Assembly (NCBI GenBank): GCA_020056965.1
Contig: JAGVGT010000011.1
Location: 1-42,270 of the forward strand
Direction of reading: 5' to 3'
DNA length: 42,270 bases
Source of the DNA: Deltaproteobacteria bacterium
GTDB taxonomy: Bacteria; Desulfobacterota; Desulfobulbia; Desulfobulbales; JAGXFP01
The notes beneath the pieces are model-generated. The model was not told the DNA's origin, ran no database searches, and was given only the letters and a program-made list of their open reading frames with translations. Positions 29,529 to 38,406 of this stretch are shown one piece after another (within the stretch, counting starts at the first letter, position 1; each line of letters begins with the position of its first letter). Made by a program: the position numbers and the translations under genes.

Positions 29529-31580
29529 TCACTCCAGCGCTTCTCTTTCCTCCTGGGAATCGGCAAATTCGTGGGCGACCTTCCTGAACTGTTCGTGGAT
29601 ATCCAGAAACGCATCCACCAGGTCCGGGTCAAAGTGCGTTCCCCTGCCTTCTTTGATTATCTCCACCGCCTTGGTGTGCGGGGTGGGTGGCTTATAGACC
29701 CGCTTGCTTATCAGGGCGTCATAGACATCAGCCAGGGCCATGAGTCTGCCGCTGATGGGGATTGCCTCGCCTTGGAGGCCCAGCGGATATCCGGAGCCGT
29801 CCCATTTCTCCTGGTGCGAGTGGGCCATTTCCGCGGCAATGCTCAGGAATGACTTTTTACCGAGTTTGCGGATGGAGGCGGCGATCACATCCCGGCCGAT
29901 GGTCGTATGGGTCTTCATGACTTCATACTCTTCCACGGTCAACCGGCCCGGTTTGAGCAGGATATCATCGTGGATGCCGACCTTGCCGATATCGTGCAGG
30001 GGGGCGGATTTGTAAAGCATGTCAATGTTGGTATCAGTGAGGAAGTCCTTATACTTGTCGTGCTGCTTGAGGTACTCGGCCAGCAGTTTGACATACCTTC
30101 TAGTGCGCATGATATGGCTGCCGGTTTCGGGATCCCGGTATTCGGCCAGGTGGGCCATGCTTTCGATGGTGACGTCCTGGGTGAGGAGCAGCTCCCGCAG
30201 GCCGGCAAGAATCTTCTTTTCATCCAACCGGTATTTGAGGACGGTCAGAAACAGGTAGCTACAGACCAGGGAGGCAATCGGAAAGGCCGGCCCGACAAAC
30301 AGCCCCATGCGAAAGAGCGTCTGTTGCGTGGCCAGCCATAAGCCAACCATGGCGAGCAACATGGCAACGAAGCTGGCGGCGGCGCTGGTGAAGGCAATAA
30401 ACAGACTCAAAGCCACCCCCAGCCCGAGCACCAGCAGCACGACCAGACCGTTGGCCCAGCTTGGCACCGAGATGAAATCACCGGTCAGCAGATTGTCAAC
30501 CACCGTGGCATGGACCTCTACCCCCGGAAAGATCGGATCAAAGGTCGTGGTTCGCAACTCCTTCAGGCCGCTCGACGAGGTGCCGACAAAGGCGATTCGT
30601 CCCTCCAGCCGTTCCGCGGCAACAGTGCCGGCCATGATATCCGCCGCCGAGATGTAGTCGTATTTCCCTTTCGGACCCCGGAACTTGATCAGCAGCTGGC
30701 CATGTTGGTCAACTGGGATGGCGGTTCCCTGGTAATTGATGGACTGGAGGGCGTTCCCCTCTTCTTTCAGCAAGAGATTGTCGGCACCCTTAAGTTTCAA
30801 AACCGTGGCGAGGGCCAGGCTGGGATAAACCTCGCCTTGGTATTGAATGAGCAACGGCAGGCGCCGCAGCATGCCGTCCTGGTCGGGACTGACATTAACA
30901 AAACCGGAATAACCGACCACTCCTGAGAGCATGGTTAAATTACAGAGAACCCCGGCGCTTTCAGGAAGCCCGGTGTGCCCTGCCCGTTCCCCCTCCTTCT
31001 GCAGATACGAAACCTTGACGGGGTGCAGCACGCATTGTTCCGAGCTTTTTTCAAGCCGGTCGAAGTGGAATTTGTTGCCCAGGACAAAAGGGCCCCGGGC
31101 CAGCGTTTCAGCGAGGATCCGGTCGTTATCGCTTAATGCCCCGGGAAGGCGGTCAACTGTGAGGTTAAGCCGGTATGCGTCCCCAAGGTCTTTCAGCAGC
31201 CGCCCCGCGGAGGTCCGGTCGGGTTCGGCAAAAAGGACGTCGAGACCGATGACCGCCGGCTTCCGGGCGGCGATTTTGTCCAGCAACTCGGCCACCCGAT
31301 AGCGGGGCCAGGGCCACTGCCCGTAGCGATTCAGGCTTTTTTCATCAAGGTCGACAATGACTAGCCGGCTGCTGGCCTGATTGTTTGGGAAATTCTTAAG
31401 GAGCAGGTCATAGTTGATAAAATCGACCGGCTGCAGCAGGTTGGGTTTGATGGTATAGAGGGCGACAAAAAACAGGGTGGCCAGGATTCCCCAGGTAATG
31501 ATGCGATGGCTTTCCGACCGGCCGGTTACGATAAAATCACTGGCCTCGTCAGGGGGAAGCATGGGTGATTCTGGTTTCAT
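29529..31580 (-). CDS. CHASE2 sensor with C-terminal HD-GYP domain (likely c-di-GMP phosphodiesterase)
   Basis: 683 residues. TM1 (about 28-46) precedes a periplasmic CHASE2 domain (about 50-375; YDLLLKNFP, IVDLDEKSLNRYGQWPWPR, IGLDVLF, IAFVGTSSSGL). Three TM helices (about 380-465) follow, then a cytosolic HD-GYP domain (about 480-665). The HD pair is His529-Asp530 in LHDIGKVGI. Further metal/substrate marks are HTTIGRDVI, HSHQEKWDGSGYP and DVYDALISKR. CHASE2 is more often joined to adenylate cyclases or kinases; an HD-GYP output points to c-di-GMP breakdown. It is the last gene of a FecR-OmpA-CHASE2 operon (24-base gap). The original 3' flank may be altered, since a vapC stump abuts its stop. 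Confidence 0.9.
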   Translation of the reverse strand: MKPESPMLPPDEASDFIVTGRSESHRIITWGILATLFFVALYTIKPNLLQPVDFINYDLLLKNFPNNQASSRLVIVDLDEKSLNRYGQWPWPRYRVAELLDKIAARKPAVIGLDVLFAEPDRTSAGRLLKDLGDAYRLNLTVDRLPGALSDNDRILAETLARGPFVLGNKFHFDRLEKSSEQCVLHPVKVSYLQKEGERAGHTGLPESAGVLCNLTMLSGVVGYSGFVNVSPDQDGMLRRLPLLIQYQGEVYPSLALATVLKLKGADNLLLKEEGNALQSINYQGTAIPVDQHGQLLIKFRGPKGKYDYISAADIMAGTVAAERLEGRIAFVGTSSSGLKELRTTTFDPIFPGVEVHATVVDNLLTGDFISVPSWANGLVVLLVLGLGVALSLFIAFTSAAASFVAMLLAMVGLWLATQQTLFRMGLFVGPAFPIASLVCSYLFLTVLKYRLDEKKILAGLRELLLTQDVTIESMAHLAEYRDPETGSHIMRTRRYVKLLAEYLKQHDKYKDFLTDTNIDMLYKSAPLHDIGKVGIHDDILLKPGRLTVEEYEVMKTHTTIGRDVIAASIRKLGKKSFLSIAAEMAHSHQEKWDGSGYPLGLQGEAIPISGRLMALADVYDALISKRVYKPPTPHTKAVEIIKEGRGTHFDPDLVDAFLDIHEQFRKVAHEFADSQEEREALE

Positions 31581-31604
31581 GGAAAGGCTTCCTGGCGGCG
31601 GCTG

Positions 31605-32207
31605 TTATCTGATCGCTACCTCGACCCGGCGGTTTCTTGGTTCCGCTACAGCATCAGCGGTTTTAATCAGGGGATTGCCTTCACCATGCGAGGTGACGGT
31701 GATATTGGCAGGGACGGCGCCGTTGGCCACCAGGATTGTAGAGGTGGTCTGGGCCCGTTCCAGCGCCAGTTTGTCGTTGTAGCCATTTTCACCCACCTTG
31801 TCGGTATGGCCGGAAATGACGATATCGGTGGAGGCCCGCTCCTGGATGCTTTGAAAAATTTGCGGGAGAACGGCCTTGGATTCAGCGGTCAGTTCATTGG
31901 AGTCCTGAAGAAAATAGAGGACGAATTCTGTCGGCTGCAGCGGTTGGGCGGCCAACGCCTCGGCAAAGGTGGCGTGGATCTCGTCGGCGCCGAGCATGGT
32001 TACTGCGCTTGGCGGCGTCTGCCGACCCGTTACCTGCACCGACTGATTAGCCTGGTTCAAGACCTGTTGCCCGCCCTGGTTCGCCACTGCCAGTTGCCCC
32101 ACCTTACCGCCCGGGTCCGGGATCAAGACCACCGTGCTTTTGGTTCCACAGCCCACGATAACCAAAACAAGGCCTAAACTGGCCAGCGTGTTGATCATTG
32201 CCTTCAT
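31605..32207 (-). CDS. OmpA-family peptidoglycan-binding lipoprotein
   Basis: 200 residues. The signal ends in a lipobox with lipidated Cys20 (VLVIVGC). The C-terminal half is an OmpA-like domain (about 90-200): FVLYFLQDSNELTAES, the IVISGHTDKVGENGYNDKLALERA block that holds the peptidoglycan-binding residues, and the final EPRNRRVEV. It anchors in a membrane and binds the cell wall. Gene order FecR-OmpA-CHASE2 suggests the three proteins work together at the envelope, perhaps passing wall or periplasm state to the HD-GYP protein. The gap to the FecR gene is 77 bases, to the CHASE2 gene 24. Confidence 0.88.
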   Translation of the reverse strand: MKAMINTLASLGLVLVIVGCGTKSTVVLIPDPGGKVGQLAVANQGGQQVLNQANQSVQVTGRQTPPSAVTMLGADEIHATFAEALAAQPLQPTEFVLYFLQDSNELTAESKAVLPQIFQSIQERASTDIVISGHTDKVGENGYNDKLALERAQTTSTILVANGAVPANITVTSHGEGNPLIKTADAVAEPRNRRVEVAIR

Positions 32208-32284
32208 GTCAGCCTCCCTTCGTCAGGATTCCCTGATAAATTTCAAGTTAGTAAAAGTACTCTGCAGCCGGCCGCCAGACAAGA

Positions 32285-32731
32285 TTACCGGCTTTCCACC
32301 TTGACCAGGAATTGGGTGCCCCGGATGCCGATTGTGGCATCCGGGGTTTGGAAGCTCACCGATTCCGGCGACTGCCGGCCTATGATGCCTGACAGATAAG
32401 AGGCCGTGCCTTTCAGCATCCGGGTGAGCATGGAGAACAGGCCTTTTTCGGGGGCAAAGACATACTCATCAATCACAATTTCGCTTTTCGACCCCAGGGC
32501 CAAAATCGTGTTGTCCTCGAAAATAATCCCCACCGAGCTGTCCGCCCCGGTTCGGATGAGGTCATTCTGGTAAAGTTTGTCGCCAATAGCGATGGGGATT
32601 TCTTTGCCGCTGCGGATGACCACCACCTCGCCCTTGCCGGTTTTGGTTTTCCCAATTGACGACCCTTCGCCCGCGACCAGACCCGGCAGGAGAATCGTCA
32701 TCATCAGACAGAGGATAAATAGCCTTTTCAT
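32285..32731 (-). CDS. FecR-domain periplasmic protein
   Basis: 148 residues. A signal peptide (about 1-21, ending LPGLVAG) is followed by a FecR domain: GEVVVIRSGKEIPIAIGD, then LYQNDLIRTGADSSVGIIF, LALGSKSEIVIDEYVF and the closing TPDATIGIRGTQFLVKV. Short FecR proteins of this sort are exported and have no anti-sigma part, unlike full FecR. It is the first gene of the FecR-OmpA-CHASE2/HD-GYP operon. The start ATG has GGAGGT upstream (AAGGAGGTAAGCAAACC). Confidence 0.86.
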   Translation of the reverse strand: MKRLFILCLMMTILLPGLVAGEGSSIGKTKTGKGEVVVIRSGKEIPIAIGDKLYQNDLIRTGADSSVGIIFEDNTILALGSKSEIVIDEYVFAPEKGLFSMLTRMLKGTASYLSGIIGRQSPESVSFQTPDATIGIRGTQFLVKVESR

Positions 32732-33406
32732 GGTTTGCTTACCTCCTTGAAGTTGCGGGGCTGTTCCGATTCACCCCCGCCTGATTTGTTAGTATAAAAA
32801 TATCACAAGGCGCATGCGGATGATGATTTAATTTGATCTAATCCTGACTTTTGAAACCTCCGCAGCTGATCGCTTACGCCGCAATTACCGGCAATTATGC
32901 TCGCTTATGGCCTTCTTGGTGGTGCCAGCTGAGGATGCGTTAATTCATATAAAAAAATCGACCACCTTAACCGGCAAATTTCCGGCCTACAGGAAGTGAG
33001 GATTTACTTTTTTAACCCGGGCAGGAGATTGCTGATAATTCGGTTGCCAGGCTGGCAACTTGCTGGTAACAACATCTGGAAGCAAATTTTTCGGGCGGCA
33101 CAAACGGCCCACAGCACCAACTGATAAAGGCAAAGTTAAACCGAACCAATATTGACTGAAACCCGCTAAACGCCTTTGGGCAACAGCCCCTCAAGACCTT
33201 CCCCCATGCACTCCGCTACTTTACTCAATCGTTACCAACAGCAGTTGTTGGGGAATAATGCCCATAACGCAAGCCTGAACCTCTTGTACAGCAGTCGATA
33301 TGGGCCGCCACCGGCTGACCAAACAAGACAAGAGGTGTCGCTTGTTAATAATTCTACATAGCTCGGTAGTGTCTATGAGCTGGATGAATACGGGAAGGGA
33401 CGGACA
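32732..33406. other. Intergenic region of 675 bases between divergent operons
   Basis: It is AT-richer than the flanking genes. It holds copy 1 of a 73-bp repeat (33030-33102) and a small palindrome CCAACA-N4-TTGTTGG (33235-33251). A 61-codon frame at 33176-33361 has no family features and is not called. The promoters of the FecR operon (leftward) and the TMTC-like gene (rightward) must lie here, but I cannot place their boxes. Confidence 0.5.
33030..33102. repeat. 73-bp repeat, copy 1
   Basis: It aligns without gaps to 35369-35441, 57 of 73 bases identical by my count. The common core is AACTTGCTGGTAACAACA. This copy also has a perfect palindrome GTTGCCAG-G-CTGGCAAC (33043-33059), which is lost in copy 2. 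The two copies bracket the TMTC-like gene and an integrase relic. I cannot match it to attC, REP or a known riboswitch. Confidence 0.7.
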
Positions 33407-35116
33407 ATGGCGGAAAAAATCTTCCGTAAACACAAAAATGGACTAACCAGAGCCAAAAAGAACCAGCCGGACCGGACCGATGCAACTCCCCCTGCCGCGA
33501 CAGTTGCTGACCCTCCGGCACCGGTAATGGAAAAGCCCCAGCCGCTGGCATCGCCAGAACCATCCACGAGTACTCCGATGACGCCCAACCCGGTCGGGTC
33601 GGAACCTTGCCAACCGACCTTTCCGGGCCTGGTCCCCACCACCGCGCTCTTTCTGATCTTCTCCGCCTTTATCTTTCTCCTCTATTCCCCATCGTTGAAT
33701 GGCGATTTCGTTTTTGACGACTGGCTGAACATTGGCTACCCGGAAGGAATGCACCTCAAGGAACTGAGCCTGGCTGAGTTGCGGAATGTCTTCACCCAAA
33801 GCAAATTGCCGAATAGGGCGGTGGCCAACCTGACCTTCGCCTTAAACTACTACTTCCATGGCTTAAAACCGCTGGGCTACCATTTGGTCAACGTCTTCAT
33901 CCACTGCCTCAATGCTTTCCTGCTTTTCATCCTGGTCCGCAGGACTCTGGACTTATCCGGATACCCAGGGTCAGCCCGAAGAATTTTCCGGCTCTCATTC
34001 ATAACCGCAGCCATCTGGGCCGTTCACCCGTTGCAGACCCAGTCAGTTTCCTACCTCGTCCAGAGGATGAACAGCTTGGCCGCCATGTTCTACCTCATCT
34101 CGATTATCACCTATCTTAAAGGCAGATCCGATAATCGGCGGATATATTTTTACTTTATTATCAGCGCGTTAGCATTTATTTGCGCAGTATTATCCAAGGA
34201 AAACGCAGCCACCTTGCCCTTGATAATACTGCTCTATGAATGGTTCTTCCTGCAGGATTTGTCCCGCCGCTTCCTGAGGAGCAAGGCGGTTGCCTGGTCG
34301 GCGGTGGCAGCCCTGATGGTACTTATTCTGATCGTCTTTGAGAGTTCGATCATCGACGGAATCATCTCCGGTTACCGGCTCAGAAATTTCACCATGGGCC
34401 AGAGGATTTTGACCGAGTTCAACGTCATTTTCTTCTACCTGGGCCAGTTTATCCTGCCGCATCCTTCCCGGCTTAGCCTCGAGCACAATTTTCCACTGTC
34501 GTATTCGCTGTTCAAGCCTCTAACAACCCTGTTCTCGGCCTTGGGACTGGCGGGGATATTCGCCCTGGTTGTTTACCGGGCCAGACAGGAGCGCCTGCTC
34601 GCCTTCTGTGTCCTCTGGTTTCTGATTAATATGGTAATCGAGTCATCCTTCATCGGCCTGATCCTCGTCTTTGAACACCGGATGTTCCTGCCGTCCATGT
34701 TCCTGGTTTTGCTGGTGGTTCTGCTGGCCGACCGTTTGATAACCAAGAAACTGCCCATGGCAATAGCCACTTCAGTCGTCGTGACGGTACTTTCTTTCTG
34801 GACCTACCAGAGAAACATGGTCTGGAGCGACAGCCTGTTGGTTTACCGGGACACCGTCCAAAAGGCCCCCGACACCTACCTGGCCCGCTACCATTTGGCG
34901 AAAACTTTGCAGAACCGGCATCTGCCGGACGAGGCCATACCCCAGTATTTCGCCACCCTGCGCCTCAACCCCGGGGAATATTTCGCCCACAATAACCTAG
35001 GGGTGATCTATCAGGAAAAGGGAGAATACGACAAAGCCATCTACCACTACAAAACAGCCCTGGCCATCTGCCCAACTTGCCAACAGGCCCAGGAAAACCT
35101 GCGCAACCTGCAGTAG
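33407..35116 (+). CDS. TMTC-like multi-TM glycosyltransferase (GT-C type) with C-terminal TPRs
   Basis: 569 residues. A Pro/Thr-rich cytosolic N-terminus (about 1-75) is followed by about 10-11 TM helices (about 77-470). The first periplasmic loop starts with GDFVFDDW, where the Asp pair corresponds to the catalytic acid motif of GT-C enzymes. [24 protein letters not shown] and [16 protein letters not shown] are typical of bacterial TMTC-like proteins. Two TPR units (about 490-560: [29 protein letters not shown]) end it. Such proteins are thought to move sugars from lipid carriers to proteins or glycans; the substrate here is unknown. GAAGGGA precedes the ATG. It stands alone between the 73-bp repeats, which suggests that it moved as a unit. 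Confidence 0.8.
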   Translation: MAEKIFRKHKNGLTRAKKNQPDRTDATPPAATVADPPAPVMEKPQPLASPEPSTSTPMTPNPVGSEPCQPTFPGLVPTTALFLIFSAFIFLLYSPSLNGDFVFDDWLNIGYPEGMHLKELSLAELRNVFTQSKLPNRAVANLTFALNYYFHGLKPLGYHLVNVFIHCLNAFLLFILVRRTLDLSGYPGSARRIFRLSFITAAIWAVHPLQTQSVSYLVQRMNSLAAMFYLISIITYLKGRSDNRRIYFYFIISALAFICAVLSKENAATLPLIILLYEWFFLQDLSRRFLRSKAVAWSAVAALMVLILIVFESSIIDGIISGYRLRNFTMGQRILTEFNVIFFYLGQFILPHPSRLSLEHNFPLSYSLFKPLTTLFSALGLAGIFALVVYRARQERLLAFCVLWFLINMVIESSFIGLILVFEHRMFLPSMFLVLLVVLLADRLITKKLPMAIATSVVVTVLSFWTYQRNMVWSDSLLVYRDTVQKAPDTYLARYHLAKTLQNRHLPDEAIPQYFATLRLNPGEYFAHNNLGVIYQEKGEYDKAIYHYKTALAICPTCQQAQENLRNLQ

Positions 35117-35162
35117 TTTATCCCAAACCAGGACTGCTTGTGCCTTCTTGACAGGGGTGACA

Positions 35163-35350
35163 ATGCTGTTATCCATCGTCACGGCCCACACCTTCCGCCA
35201 CTCTTTCGCCACCCACCTCTTGCAGACCAATTACGACATCCGCACTATCCAAAAGCTGTTGGGCCACGCCAGTCTGAAACCGACCATGATCCACACCCAC
35301 TGGGTCCGGTCATAACCGTGAAGGAGTTGACAAGCCCCCTGGATTTCTAA
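35163..35350 (+). pseudogene. 3' remnant of an integron-type tyrosine recombinase gene
   Basis: A frame gives [20 protein letters not shown], then [18 protein letters not shown] and a stop at 35313-35315. A +1 shift continues [13 protein letters not shown] to a stop at 35348-35350. This is the C-terminus of XerC/D- and IntI-like recombinases; the (V/K)SPLD ending is typical of integron integrases. The nucleophile Tyr of MIYTH is His here, the frame is shifted and the N-terminal two thirds are missing, so it is dead. It sits 46 bases after the TMTC-like gene and 18 bases before repeat copy 2. Confidence 0.8.
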
Positions 35351-35368
35351 TTCATCCTTGCCGCCATC

Positions 35369-35441
35369 TGCTGACAATTAGGTTGCCAGCCCTTTAACTT
35401 GCTGGTAACAACAACCGGAGGTATTTTCTGCGGGTGGCACA
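35369..35441. repeat. 73-bp repeat, copy 2
   Basis: The partner copy of 33030-33102, in the same orientation, begins 18 bases after the integrase relic and ends 72 bases before the heme-sensor kinase start. Read on the minus strand, both copies encode a similar short frame (xVPP...CCYQQVxxLAT), which may be chance from DNA identity. Confidence 0.7.
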
Positions 35442-35513
35442 TTCCTGATTTCTCCTCTTGATCGGATGGGCCCAAAACCCGGCGCGGCTTTTCCTTTGGT
35501 TGATGAGGTGGCG

Positions 35514-37052
35514 ATGAAGTTGCGCGTTAAAATTCCCCTTCTGGTTGGCCTGGTGGTCGCGGGCGCCCTGGGCGCCACCGGCTATCTGACCGCCTCCTTT
35601 CAAGATGATCTGGTGATCGGCCAGGCCGAACGCCAGGCCCGCATGCTTTCCCGGCAAATCCTCCTGACCCGCCGCTGGGTGACCGACCACGACGGGCTAT
35701 TCGTCACCAAGAAACCAGGGACGGGCGGCAGCCCCGCTCCGGCCGACAGCGATGTCGTCGATCGGTCCGGTCAGGTCTACGTCAAGCGCAATCCCGGCAT
35801 GATCATCTGGGACCTTTCCGACTATGCCGCCCAGGCGGATTTCTGCCGCTTCCGGGTCACCAGTCTGCGGCCGGTCAATCCCGCCAACACCCCGGATGAT
35901 TTCGAGCGCCGGGGCCTGCTGGACTTCGAAACCGGCAAGGAGGAGGTCAGCGAGATCAGTAGCGGTCAGCAGGGCCGAACCTTGCGCTATATGATCCCCC
36001 TCAAGGTCGAGGAATCCTGCCTGCCCTGTCATGCCGAGCATGGCTATCAGGTCGGCAATATCCGCGGCGGTCTCAGCCTGGAGGTGCCACTCGGCTGGGC
36101 AGATGACGCCATTACCGCCAACAATCTGTTACTGCTCCTGGTCGGTCTGATCGGGGTTGCCCTGGCCGCCCTCTTGACCTTTCTGCAGATCAATGCCCAG
36201 GTGGTGCGCCGCTTGGCCGGGCTGGCCGGAGCCATGGACCGATACCCCCAGCTGGTGCCGCCAGCAAGTCGGCCGGCCGGCAGTGATGAGATCAGCGTGT
36301 TGACCGACAAATTCACAGGCATGGGCGAGCGGCTGGAACGCGCCCAGGCCGACCTGGCCCGGACCCGGGAACAGCTGTTCCAGAGCGAGAAACTGGCGGC
36401 CATCGGCGAACTGGCAACGGGCATTGCCCATGAGATCAAGAACCCGGTGGGCAGCATGCGCGACAGCCTGAAAATCCTGGCTGATGACCGGGAGGAGCCG
36501 GAACTTCGTGAGCGTTGCCTGGATCTGTTCGACATTGGGCTGTTGCGCCTCGCCCATGTCGTTCGGCACCTCCTGAACTTCGGCCGCGAAATCCCCCTGA
36601 ACCCGCAGCCAATCAACCTTGATGGCCTGATTCGAGATTGCTTCGCGCTGCTGGCCTTTCAGCTCAGAGCCATCGAGCTAAAACTTGATTTGGCGGTGAC
36701 CGAGCCTTGTCTTCTGGACGGCGGGGTGTTGAAACAGGCCCTGCTCGATATCGCCCTGAACGCCACCCAAGCCATGCCGGAAGGCGGGGAACTTCTGGTG
36801 GCCAGCCGCGCGGAACCAGGGCGGCTGGTAATTACCGTGCGCAATTCCGGCCAGGGCATCCCGCCGGGCGAGCTTGACCGGGTGCGCGAGCCATTTTCCA
36901 CCAGCCAGTCCGAAGGGCCTGGGCCCGGCCCCAGCCTTGCGGTCGCCGCCGCCCTGATTAAACGGCTGGGGGGGGAAATGCAGGTGGAAAGTCGACCTGG
37001 CGAAGGGAGCCTCTTCACCATCGAACTGCCCCGGCCTCCGGCCGGGACATAA
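35514..37052 (+). CDS. Sensor histidine kinase with DUF3365 heme-c (CxxCH) periplasmic domain
   Basis: About 512 residues from ATG 35514, chosen because GAGGTGG lies just upstream and TM1 (LLVGLVVAGALGATGYL) follows at once; 35466 is an in-frame alternative. The periplasmic domain (about 30-205) is of the DUF3365/Tll0287 type and has Cys169-Leu-Pro-Cys172-His173, a single covalent heme site, followed by NIRGGLSLEVPL. TM2 (about 205-228) and a HAMP-like linker lead to HisKA with His306 (AHEIKNPVGSMRDSL) and an HATPase (ALLDIALNATQAM, NSGQGIPPG). The G2 region reads GPGPSLAV instead of GxGLGL. It probably senses redox state or a gas through the heme. No response regulator adjoins; a methyltransferase gene follows after 13 bases. 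Confidence 0.87.
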   Translation: MKLRVKIPLLVGLVVAGALGATGYLTASFQDDLVIGQAERQARMLSRQILLTRRWVTDHDGLFVTKKPGTGGSPAPADSDVVDRSGQVYVKRNPGMIIWDLSDYAAQADFCRFRVTSLRPVNPANTPDDFERRGLLDFETGKEEVSEISSGQQGRTLRYMIPLKVEESCLPCHAEHGYQVGNIRGGLSLEVPLGWADDAITANNLLLLLVGLIGVALAALLTFLQINAQVVRRLAGLAGAMDRYPQLVPPASRPAGSDEISVLTDKFTGMGERLERAQADLARTREQLFQSEKLAAIGELATGIAHEIKNPVGSMRDSLKILADDREEPELRERCLDLFDIGLLRLAHVVRHLLNFGREIPLNPQPINLDGLIRDCFALLAFQLRAIELKLDLAVTEPCLLDGGVLKQALLDIALNATQAMPEGGELLVASRAEPGRLVITVRNSGQGIPPGELDRVREPFSTSQSEGPGPGPSLAVAAALIKRLGGEMQVESRPGEGSLFTIELPRPPAGT

Positions 37053-37065
37053 ACCAGGAACCACG

Positions 37066-37614
37066 ATGGCTAAGCATGTCTGCCCCTGGTGGCTGGCCTA
37101 CACCTTTGACAACCCGCTGCGCCGGTTTATCCATGATCCGCGGCGGCTCTTGTCAGCCCACGTCCGGCCCGGGATGACCGTCGCCGACCTGGGCTGCGGC
37201 CTGGGTTTTTTCGCCATCGGCATGGCCGAGCTGGTGGGCCGGGAGGGCCGGGTGCTGGCCGTGGACCGGCAACCGAAGATGCTGGAAAAAGCCGCCCGCC
37301 GGGCGGCAGCCGCCGGAGTTAGTGAGCGAATTAGCTTTTTGCCTTGCCGGGCCGACCGTTTGGAAATCCCCGAGCCGGTGGACTTTGCCCTGGCCTTCTG
37401 GATGGCCCACGAAACCCCGGATGTCGGCAATTTCTTTGCCCAGGTCCGGGCCGCCCTTAAACCAGAGGGGGTGCTTCTGGTCGCCGAACCCAGAATGCAT
37501 GTGACGGCCGGGGAATTTGCCGGGGAAGTCGAACTGGCCCGGTCGGCCGGGCTGCGGGTTTGCGCCGAACCGCCGGTGCGCCTGAGCCGGTCCGTGGTCT
37601 TGGCCAGGATTTAG
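37066..37614 (+). CDS. Class I SAM-dependent methyltransferase
   Basis: 182 residues. Motif I is VADLGCGLGFFAIGMA (about 40-55), with an acidic residue after strand 2 (LAVDRQPKML), then VDFALAFWMAHE near motif IV and LKPEGVLLVAEP near motif VI. It is a short Methyltransf_11/31-type protein, cytosolic, with no extra substrate domain. The N-terminal HVCPWWLAYTFDNPLRRFIH is a stretch found in small methyltransferases of anaerobes; the substrate is unknown. It is probably cotranscribed with the heme-sensor kinase (13-base gap). Confidence 0.82.
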   Translation: MAKHVCPWWLAYTFDNPLRRFIHDPRRLLSAHVRPGMTVADLGCGLGFFAIGMAELVGREGRVLAVDRQPKMLEKAARRAAAAGVSERISFLPCRADRLEIPEPVDFALAFWMAHETPDVGNFFAQVRAALKPEGVLLVAEPRMHVTAGEFAGEVELARSAGLRVCAEPPVRLSRSVVLARI

Positions 37615-37746
37615 GGGCGACCGGGGAACTCTCGGCGGCCCCGGCAGAATGTGCGACATTTTGCCGCATTCCCGAAGGATTCGCTGACATGGTAAACAGT
37701 AATCGTCTTGGTTGAACATGCTTTCCTCATGAGTGTTATTCGGAAG

Positions 37747-37777
37747 GTTTCCCTCGGTCCGCCCGGCCGAGGGAAAC
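37747..37777. other. Strong stem-loop between methyltransferase and nosL-like genes
   Basis: GTTTCCCTCGG (37747-37757) pairs perfectly with CCGAGGGAAAC (37767-37777), with a 9-base loop. There is no T-run on either strand, so it is either a Rho-assisted end, an RNA-stability structure or part of the nosL leader. Confidence 0.5.
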
Positions 37778-37856
37778 ACTCCGGAGCAAGTCCGTATTTA
37801 ATACTCGAAGCATCGGCCAGACACCTTATGTTGCCGCTTTTAAATCGGGAGGTTCC

Positions 37857-38387
37857 GTGAGATTCAATTTACCGCTGGTTCTTTTCCTCTTAATGGCCGT
37901 TATTCTCGGCAATCTATCGCCGGCCTCCGCAGCCGTCAAACCCCCGCCCCAGGTCATCCCCGAGCAAGCCGCTTGCGGGGTCTGCGGTATGTATCCGGCC
38001 CGGTTTCTCCGGTGGCAGGCCGAAATCATCTTTACTGACGGACGGATGGTTCCCTTTGATGGCCCCAAGGACATGTTCAAGTACCTTTTTAAAATGGCCG
38101 AGTACGACAAAGGCCATACCCGCGCCGATGTGGCGGCGATCTGGGTCCGGAATTATTCGGACGGCAACTGGCTCGACGGCGAGGCGGCCTTCTTTGTGAT
38201 TGGCAGTTCGGTCACCGGGCCCATGGGCCGTGAGCTGGTGCCCCTGGCCAACGGTGTGATTGCCAAGGAGTTCATCAGCAAGAATGGCGGTGGGGTCAGC
38301 CGTTATTCCGAAATCGACCTGCACGTTATTCAGAAGATCGACATGGGTAGCATGAAGATGGGCAACCACCGTCCGGGTGGTATGTAA
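37857..38387 (+). CDS. NosL-family copper-binding protein
   Basis: 176 residues from a GTG with GGGAGG 5 bases upstream. A signal peptide (about 1-26, LVLFLLMAVILGNLSPASA) has a standard, not lipoprotein, cleavage region, whereas many NosL proteins are lipoproteins. The mature part has CGVCGMYP (Cys40, Cys43, Met45), the CxxCGM Cu(I) site of NosL, then PFDGPKDMFKYL and a Met-rich tail (MGSMKMGNHRPGGM) that could also bind copper. NosL delivers copper to nitrous-oxide reductase. No nos genes are in the window, so the partner is unknown; NosL-like proteins also occur apart from nos clusters. RegB/RegA genes follow. Confidence 0.85.
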   Translation: MRFNLPLVLFLLMAVILGNLSPASAAVKPPPQVIPEQAACGVCGMYPARFLRWQAEIIFTDGRMVPFDGPKDMFKYLFKMAEYDKGHTRADVAAIWVRNYSDGNWLDGEAAFFVIGSSVTGPMGRELVPLANGVIAKEFISKNGGGVSRYSEIDLHVIQKIDMGSMKMGNHRPGGM

Positions 38388-38406
38388 CGCACCACTTAAA
38401 ATTTGT

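Noticed and set aside
33176..33361. 61-codon ORF upstream of the TMTC-like gene
   Set aside because: Low complexity, no ribosome site, no similarity that I recognise.
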